Of a DNA stretch of 10,053 nucleotides, positions 6,464-10,053 are shown piece by piece. Within the stretch, counting starts at the first letter, position 1; each line of letters begins with the position of its first letter. A model generated the notes under the pieces. The model did not search any database, was not told where the DNA came from, and saw nothing but the letters and a program-made list of their open reading frames with translations. This DNA is from JANXSD01 sp043758125 (lineage in GTDB: Bacteria; Bacteroidota; Bacteroidia; AKYH767-A; OLB10): the NCBI GenBank assembly GCA_043758125.1, contig JAYVOC010000168.1, positions 1 through 10,053 of the forward strand, written 5' to 3'. The translations under genes were made by a program, and so were the position numbers.

Positions 6464-6730
6464 TCAACTTTGACCTTGTAAAAAAGAAGTGATTTTTTTA
6501 ATTTCTTCAGCAGTAACATTTGCTCGAATGCGCATGTGAGCGCTAATAATTCCCCATTGGTCTTTACTGTATTGATCCATTGAAGGTGCATTGTGACAAC
6601 GATTACAATTTTCTCCCCACAATTGTGCTCCGCTTTTTTCACTAATCATTTGTGAAGGCGCGCAGCTATTAAAGAGTGTCATTATAAAAGTTGCAGCAGT
6701 AATTACGGTGATGATGATTATCTTTTTCAT
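6464..6730 (-). CDS. Small c-type cytochrome lipoprotein, 88 aa
   Basis: A short monohaem c-type cytochrome. The haem attachment motif is C42-N-R-C45-H46, and M66 in SAHMRIRANVTAEEI (63-77) is the likely distal haem ligand. The N-terminus is a hydrophobic signal ending in FNSC, so Cys23 is the probable lipidated residue; this lipobox is loose (F-N-S) but acceptable for Bacteroidota. The mature protein is only about 65 residues, enough for a minimal class I fold. It is the last gene of the minus-strand operon, 23 bases after the porin gene. A membrane-tethered electron shuttle in the periplasm or on the outer membrane is likely. The partner is unknown; the neighbouring class I cytochrome and the Rieske protein are candidates. 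Confidence 0.85.
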   Translation of the reverse strand: MKKIIIITVITAATFIMTLFNSCAPSQMISEKSGAQLWGENCNRCHNAPSMDQYSKDQWGIISAHMRIRANVTAEEIKKITSFLQGQS

Positions 6731-6753
6731 TGTGTTTCTTTTTATTTGTGAAA

Positions 6754-7878
6754 TTAAAATCCGTAAACAAATTGAACGATGTATACGTTATCACTATCTG
6801 AATTTTTAGCCCACGTAAACTTTACTAAGCTATTCCATCGCAGCCAATAATCAAGTGCTACGGCAGTTTGGGTAAGTTGGTTCTCACTTCCCCAATGTGC
6901 GCCTTTCGGTCTATCAAAAGCTGAGTATCGAAATCCAAGTTCAAGGTTACGGATAAATTTATTTTGAGATGCAGTAGGCCTGATAGAAAATGATCCATAC
7001 ATCGCACTTGAATTATTATCGAATGTATAAATGGTAGAATCGCTATTAGCATAATTAACATTATCAACTTTCTGATTTTTATATTCACCAATAATGCGAA
7101 TCGTACTTTTTAAAGGACTTATTGCTTTGAAATATTCAATATCAAATGCAGTCATTAATACTCCTGTATTTTCAAGTGCAGAATGAGCAGCACCAGTTTT
7201 AGCAGCATTTTCGAAAGAGAAGCCTAACTCTAGCGAAGAATTTGAAAATGGAAGAATACCAATACGTCCTCCTATTGCTTTGCCTTTGTTATTATCTGCG
7301 TAAGCCTCGTAATCAAATTGACCAGCATTATCGGGATCTGAACTTCCATCAATTAAATTAGGACCATTGGAAACCCAAAAATCATAATTCATCTTTGCGG
7401 AACCCATAGGAACACCACCTTGTAACCCTACTCCTGTTTCTATCATTGGCCCGATACCACCATCACCAAATCCAACAGGATTGTTTCCATAACGATTAAT
7501 AAAACTTTCACCAAGCCTACCCCGATAAGCCCCAAACTTAGGAAGAAATCTTCCTGCATGAATCGCAACATAATCATTTACAAAATAACACATGTTAACA
7601 TATTCCAAAACTAATTCTACACCTTCTGGTCCTGTTGCAATTTCTGTTTCTGCCTCAATAAAAAGTTTATCAGAAAGATGCCACAAAAAAATTGGTTTGA
7701 AACTTACATCACCGAAGTTTACACTTCCTGAATCCGCCTTAAAATTTGCTTCTGCATTTCCAGTTAACATAAATTTACTACTGCCAAATAAATGTGGACT
7801 CTCGATTTGAGTCTGTGCAAACGTAGATAGAACGCCTACGACAAACATCAGTGAAAGAAATAATATTAATTTTTTCAT
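6754..7878 (-). CDS. Outer-membrane beta-barrel porin-like protein
   Basis: A 374-aa protein starting at ATG 7878 with a clear signal peptide (MKKLILFLSLMFVVGVLSTFA, cleavage near A21/Q22). The frame stays open up to 7956, but that extension overlaps the upstream cytochrome gene and lacks signal-peptide character, so it is rejected. The mature part has alternating amphipathic strands with many aromatic and Gly residues, including GRFLPKFGAYRGRLG and GIGPMIETGVGLQGG. It ends in YGF, the terminal Phe typical of outer-membrane beta-barrels. It resembles phosphate-selective-porin-like (OprP/O) proteins in general layout, but specificity cannot be read. It sits between two c-type cytochrome genes with 23-base gaps on each side, strongly suggesting cotranscription. 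It could let the electron acceptor or donor used by the cytochromes pass the outer membrane; that is inference. Confidence 0.85.
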   Translation of the reverse strand: MKKLILFLSLMFVVGVLSTFAQTQIESPHLFGSSKFMLTGNAEANFKADSGSVNFGDVSFKPIFLWHLSDKLFIEAETEIATGPEGVELVLEYVNMCYFVNDYVAIHAGRFLPKFGAYRGRLGESFINRYGNNPVGFGDGGIGPMIETGVGLQGGVPMGSAKMNYDFWVSNGPNLIDGSSDPDNAGQFDYEAYADNNKGKAIGGRIGILPFSNSSLELGFSFENAAKTGAAHSALENTGVLMTAFDIEYFKAISPLKSTIRIIGEYKNQKVDNVNYANSDSTIYTFDNNSSAMYGSFSIRPTASQNKFIRNLELGFRYSAFDRPKGAHWGSENQLTQTAVALDYWLRWNSLVKFTWAKNSDSDNVYIVQFVYGF

Positions 7879-7901
7879 ATAATTATATATTAGGTTAAGT
7901 T

Positions 7902-8348
7902 TTATTTTTTCGGAGATTTCGATTTTAGTGTGCGAATAAAACAAACAAGTTGCCACCGTTGCTTATCAGTTAAAATCGCTTTGTATGATGGCATTGGTGC
8001 GTGACCATTTGATATCTCGTAAAACAATGAACCATCAGAATGCGATTGAACCATTGATGAGGTATGATTTGCAGGAACTGTAGCTAAACCAGCAGCAGCA
8101 ATTCCATCCCCCTTCCCACCATTCCCATGGCAAACAGAGCATACTCGTAGGTATAACACCTTACCACTATCAGCAGCTGATGTTATATGTGCATAAGGAT
8201 TTTTGATTGTATCTGCCCAAGCAGGAATATTCCAGTTGTGCATGTGATCTGCTTCTTGGGTTTTCGTTTGCGCTATTATAGAAGAGTAATTTAATAACGT
8301 AATGGTCATTGGCACCACTAATTTCAAAAATGTATTGGAGTAGCTCAT
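7902..8348 (-). CDS. Class I c-type cytochrome, monohaem
   Basis: A 148-aa exported cytochrome. The N-terminal hydrophobic stretch has a plausible cleavage site after A26 (SSIIA-QT). The haem motif is C70-S-V-C73-H74, followed by the typical GNGGKGDG loop (75-82). The distal ligand is probably M119 in HAPMPSYK, with a C-terminal helix (QRWQLVCFIRTL) as in class I cytochromes. The NPYAHITSAADSGKVLYLRVC entry is typical of Bacteroidota members of the group. It is the first gene of the minus-strand operon, followed after 23 bases by the porin and then the small haem lipoprotein. It is probably a soluble periplasmic electron carrier for an unidentified dehydrogenase or reductase, none of which is encoded in this window. 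The start ATG at 8348 gives a complete signal peptide. Confidence 0.92.
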   Translation of the reverse strand: MSYSNTFLKLVVPMTITLLNYSSIIAQTKTQEADHMHNWNIPAWADTIKNPYAHITSAADSGKVLYLRVCSVCHGNGGKGDGIAAAGLATVPANHTSSMVQSHSDGSLFYEISNGHAPMPSYKAILTDKQRWQLVCFIRTLKSKSPKK

Positions 8349-8392
8349 TGCTTTATAAATATTTTATAAAAGTAAATTTGATTTTTGATCAT

Positions 8393-8423
8393 CATGTTGA
8401 CAATAGTCATAAGAAAACATGAC
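8393..8423. promoter_or_regulatory. Overlapping dyads upstream of the cytochrome operon
   Basis: CATGTT (8393-8398) pairs with AACATG (8416-8421), and GTCAT (8406-8410) pairs with ATGAC (8419-8423). The two dyads overlap on their right arms. They lie 45-75 bases upstream of the ATG at 8348, where an activator or repressor could bind. I could not match them to a known FNR or CRP consensus, and no full TTG/TAnnTTTG promoter is visible nearby. Confidence 0.3.
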
Positions 8424-8638
8424 ACCAATCATATTTAATATAAATAACCATGCCGTGCCAGAGTGAAATTGATATGAGAACGCTTATATTAATTCAAATT
8501 GATAAAGTAGTGAATTGAAATTATAGACAATTAATTCAAATGCCTTTTGAATTTCAATAATGGTATTATTCAAATTAAATTATTAGCTCAATTCTTGAAA
8601 ATATTGAAAAGAAAATTTAGACATTTATAATGATTTTC

Positions 8639-8670
8639 ATTACCATTGAGAAGCTTTGGTAATTTTTTTT
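8639..8670 (+). terminator. Terminator-like hairpin ahead of the 8702 lipoprotein gene
   Basis: ATTACCA (8639-8645) pairs with TGGTAAT (8657-8663) around an 11-base loop, followed directly by seven T residues (8664-8670). In the plus direction this is the form of an intrinsic terminator, but no plus-strand gene lies upstream since 6320. It may end a small RNA, or act as an attenuator in the leader of the following gene. The stem is short and A+T-rich, so strength is doubtful. Confidence 0.4.
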
Positions 8671-8701
8671 ATATTTTCACAAAAATTAATTGATAAAAAT
8701 A

Positions 8702-9379
8702 ATGAGGCAACTATTCGTTACGCTTTTAATTTCTTGCATTTTTTTTTGTAGTTGTCGAACGATACGACCTAAGCATCTTGTTGCTGCGCCACCGAATACC
8801 ACTTTACTTCCCAGACTTATTCCTTTGGTGAAAATTTCAACCTTTAACGATGCGTTTTCGGATAGGCCACCAAGAAGTAAAACCGATAAATTTTATTTGG
8901 AACTAAGTGATGATGTTATACATTTAGATTCGATAACAAACAAACATAAAAATATTGACAAGCGTACCAATGATGGAATAGAAATGTTTCGTTACGATGT
9001 TGAAAATAATATTTCATATAAGTCAGTTGATACTTCCGGGTATATACTTTGTGATATTACATCTTGCAAAATAACAAGAAACCCTATTTTCAATTTAATT
9101 TCCATATACCTATTTTATACACCCAGCCTCATAGGTTTTCCAAGTACAGTAATACAAACCGTTATCGAATTACGTGCAACGATCTACGATAACGATCATA
9201 AATTTATAAAGTCGTATTATAGCCATGGGAAGGGCACAGCATGCGTAGCAATGTATTGGGGATATGGTGTTGACTGTATTAGAAAGTCGTCACTCATCGC
9301 TTTTAAAAAGGCAATGAAAGAAATAAAAACGAATATTAATTTAGATGCAGAGATGCTAAGTGGGGATTTGAGGAAGTGA
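8702..9379 (+). CDS. Putative lipoprotein, hypothetical, 225 aa
   Basis: I choose ATG 8702; a TTG at 8690 would add four residues. The N-terminus MRQLFVTLLISCIFFCSC is a lipoprotein-like signal with three cysteines. Cys18 fits the usual length, while L-I-S-C at 9-12 is the better lipobox, so the lipidated residue is unclear. The mature part has a polar region, then a central hydrophobic segment NPIFNLISIYLFYTPSLIGFP (about 127-147). A strand-rich stretch (VIELRATIYDNDHKFIKSYYSHGKG) and a helical tail (SLIAFKKAMKEIKTNI, 197-212) follow. The layout resembles uncharacterised Bacteroidota lipoproteins with a MYWGY-like motif before the last helix, as I recall them, but I cannot assign a function. 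It stands alone, with opposite-strand genes on both sides. Confidence 0.7.
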   Translation: MRQLFVTLLISCIFFCSCRTIRPKHLVAAPPNTTLLPRLIPLVKISTFNDAFSDRPPRSKTDKFYLELSDDVIHLDSITNKHKNIDKRTNDGIEMFRYDVENNISYKSVDTSGYILCDITSCKITRNPIFNLISIYLFYTPSLIGFPSTVIQTVIELRATIYDNDHKFIKSYYSHGKGTACVAMYWGYGVDCIRKSSLIAFKKAMKEIKTNINLDAEMLSGDLRK

Positions 9380-9579
9380 GAAACTAATATTTCAAAAATT
9401 TTTTTTATTTCTAGATATTGATTGATTAAGAAAAGAGGATTGAACATTTCGTTTCGCCGCTTCTCGTCAGTTGCGAAGTTCGGAACGAATTATTTTCTGT
9501 TAAAGATGAAAATTCTTGCGAAACGTGAACTAACAACAAAATTCGCAATTGCGAGAAACGGTTGTTAAAGGCTGTTCAT
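9380..9579. repeat. Intergenic block rich in TTGCGAA-type inverted repeats
   Basis: Between two convergent genes, the motif TTGCGAA or its complement recurs at 9471-9477, 9516-9522, 9542-9548 (inverted) and, truncated, 9549-9554. CGTTTCGC (9450-9457) pairs with GCGAAACG (9518-9525). TAACAAC (9531-9537) pairs with GTTGTTA (9561-9567), enclosing a perfect 12-base palindrome, TCGCAATTGCGA (9543-9554). The block is visibly richer in G+C than its flanks. No coding potential or T-tailed terminator is seen. Confidence 0.6.
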
Positions 9580-10005
9580 TTATTTAATTAGTTTAGTTTC
9601 CCAGAACTTTCCCGTTTTATCTAATTCCACTACAAAATTACTTGCATCTAAAATATTTAATACATTATTTGCCTTATCTCGCATTTTATTCCACGCTTCG
9701 GAATCAAGGTATCCGTTGTTCGAATCATTAATGTAATCGTAAAAATTTTCTATCGTCGTTTTTTGATGAGAATTAATAATTTCTGAGTTGTAAAAACCTT
9801 CTATATATCCATAAGAAACACAGAAATTTATTGCCATTTCTCCTGCAACATTCTCCTCACCGGAACCAATGAGATATAACTGTTTCTCTTTGTCATATAA
9901 TAAAATAATTAAGTGCTTTACGAAAATGTCATATTCTTGGCTAATACTTATCATTCTTAAAATCTTAATATTTTGTTGAGCAGTCGGTTTTTTTGAATAG
10001 CACAT
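9580..10005 (-). CDS. Hypothetical protein, 141 aa
   Basis: I do not recognise this protein. It starts at ATG 10005, preceded by a weak purine-rich AGAAGAA; an alternative start is ATG 9954 (residue 18, MISISQEYDIF), where the more structured part begins. The sequence is acidic to neutral and rich in Asn, Ile and Tyr, with no signal peptide and no membrane segment, so it is probably cytoplasmic. Features include HLIILLYDKEKQLYLIGS (30-47), an aromatic middle (CVSYGYIEGFYN) and a lysine-containing end (DKTGKFWETKLIK). Small single-domain proteins like this are common in accessory regions, including as immunity or antitoxin-like proteins, but nothing here supports such a role. Its 3' end faces the repeat-rich block, and its upstream neighbour is outside the window. 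Confidence 0.6.
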   Translation of the reverse strand: MCYSKKPTAQQNIKILRMISISQEYDIFVKHLIILLYDKEKQLYLIGSGEENVAGEMAINFCVSYGYIEGFYNSEIINSHQKTTIENFYDYINDSNNGYLDSEAWNKMRDKANNVLNILDASNFVVELDKTGKFWETKLIK

Positions 10006-10053
10006 TTCTTCTGCTTAACGAAGATGGCTTTTGAATAACTAAACTGTCTAAAT

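Larger units (their letters stand above)
8349..8701. other. Divergent intergenic region, very A+T-rich
   Basis: No coding frame of useful length is present. It carries the dyads described for the cytochrome operon and repeated AATTCAAA/TTTGAATT motifs. One perfect 8-bp hairpin is formed by AATTCAAA (8533-8540) with TTTGAATT (8546-8553). Just before the 8702 gene is the terminator-like structure at 8639-8670. Confidence 0.6.

Noticed and set aside
6388..6642. Minus-strand frame of 84 codons overlapping the small cytochrome gene
   Set aside because: It runs in a different frame through the cytochrome coding region and the 20-bp palindrome. The CNRCH haem motif and signal peptide support the other frame.
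7879..7956. Longer N-terminus for the porin, starting at 7956
   Set aside because: It overlaps the end of the upstream cytochrome gene, and the added 26 residues are not signal-like. The ATG at 7878 begins a classic signal peptide.
8384..8404. FNR/CRP-like operator upstream of the cytochrome operon (TTGATCATCATG...)
   Set aside because: When centred as a palindrome most inner positions do not match, so it does not fit TTGAT-N4-ATCAA or TGTGA-N6-TCACA.
9217..9447. Minus-strand frame of 76 codons across the end of the 8702 lipoprotein gene
   Set aside because: It is antisense to the lipoprotein's C-terminal helix and shows no independent protein features.
9526..10020. Possible integron cassette: TAACAAC...GTTGTTA after the 9580-10005 gene, and GTTAAGC (minus strand, 10020-10014) before its start resembling attC core sites
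   Set aside because: GTTAAGC fits GTTRRRY, but the other end offers only cores with one mismatch (CTTTAAC and GTTAGTT on the minus strand), and the hairpin spans about 43 bases, shorter than known attC sites. No integrase or second cassette is visible.

Overview
The window looks like a chromosomal segment of a Bacteroidota bacterium, perhaps near Chitinophagia or Sphingobacteriia; that finer placement is a guess. The evidence is the strong A+T bias, start codons mostly lacking a Shine-Dalgarno sequence, several TAnnTTTG-type -7 promoter boxes, a heptad repeat (AATTACG)3 between convergent genes, and several lipoprotein signal peptides. The genes are mostly ordinary for that phylum. I do not see a CRISPR array, transposase, phage gene, tRNA or rRNA.

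Layout. Bases 1-480 are the 3' end of a NADP-dependent malic enzyme gene (phosphotransacetylase-like C-terminal domain), closed by a strong intrinsic terminator. Next come an unrecognised minus-strand gene (635-1294) and a 531-base gap. That gap contains a 163-base element with 23-base terminal inverted repeats that looks like a small non-autonomous mobile element. A MarC-family membrane protein (1826-2392) follows, preceded by a long inverted repeat. Then come a DUF885 zinc-peptidase-like lipoprotein (2531-4309) with a recognisable promoter and terminator, and a VOC/glyoxalase-fold protein (4386-4793). A DEDDy 3'-5' exonuclease (4832-5545, minus) converges on the VOC gene.

The most coherent group is 5907-8348. 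A Rieske-type 2Fe-2S lipoprotein (plus strand) converges on a tight three-gene minus-strand operon: a class I c-type cytochrome (8348 to 7902), an outer-membrane beta-barrel porin (7878 to 6754) and a small c-type cytochrome lipoprotein (6730 to 6464). A perfect 20-base inverted repeat separates the two transcription units. I infer a periplasmic or outer-membrane electron-transfer module with its own porin; the electron donor, acceptor and any permeating substrate cannot be read from the sequence.

The right end holds a putative lipoprotein (8702-9379, plus) and an unrecognised 141-aa protein (9580-10005, minus). They are separated by a 200-base block dense in TTGCGAA-type inverted repeats. 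The 8702 gene is preceded by a terminator-like hairpin with no upstream gene to serve.

Start corrections: the exonuclease should start at ATG 5545 rather than at a TTG codon, the porin at ATG 7878 (a longer frame overlaps the upstream cytochrome), and the right-hand lipoprotein at ATG 8702 rather than at TTG 8690.
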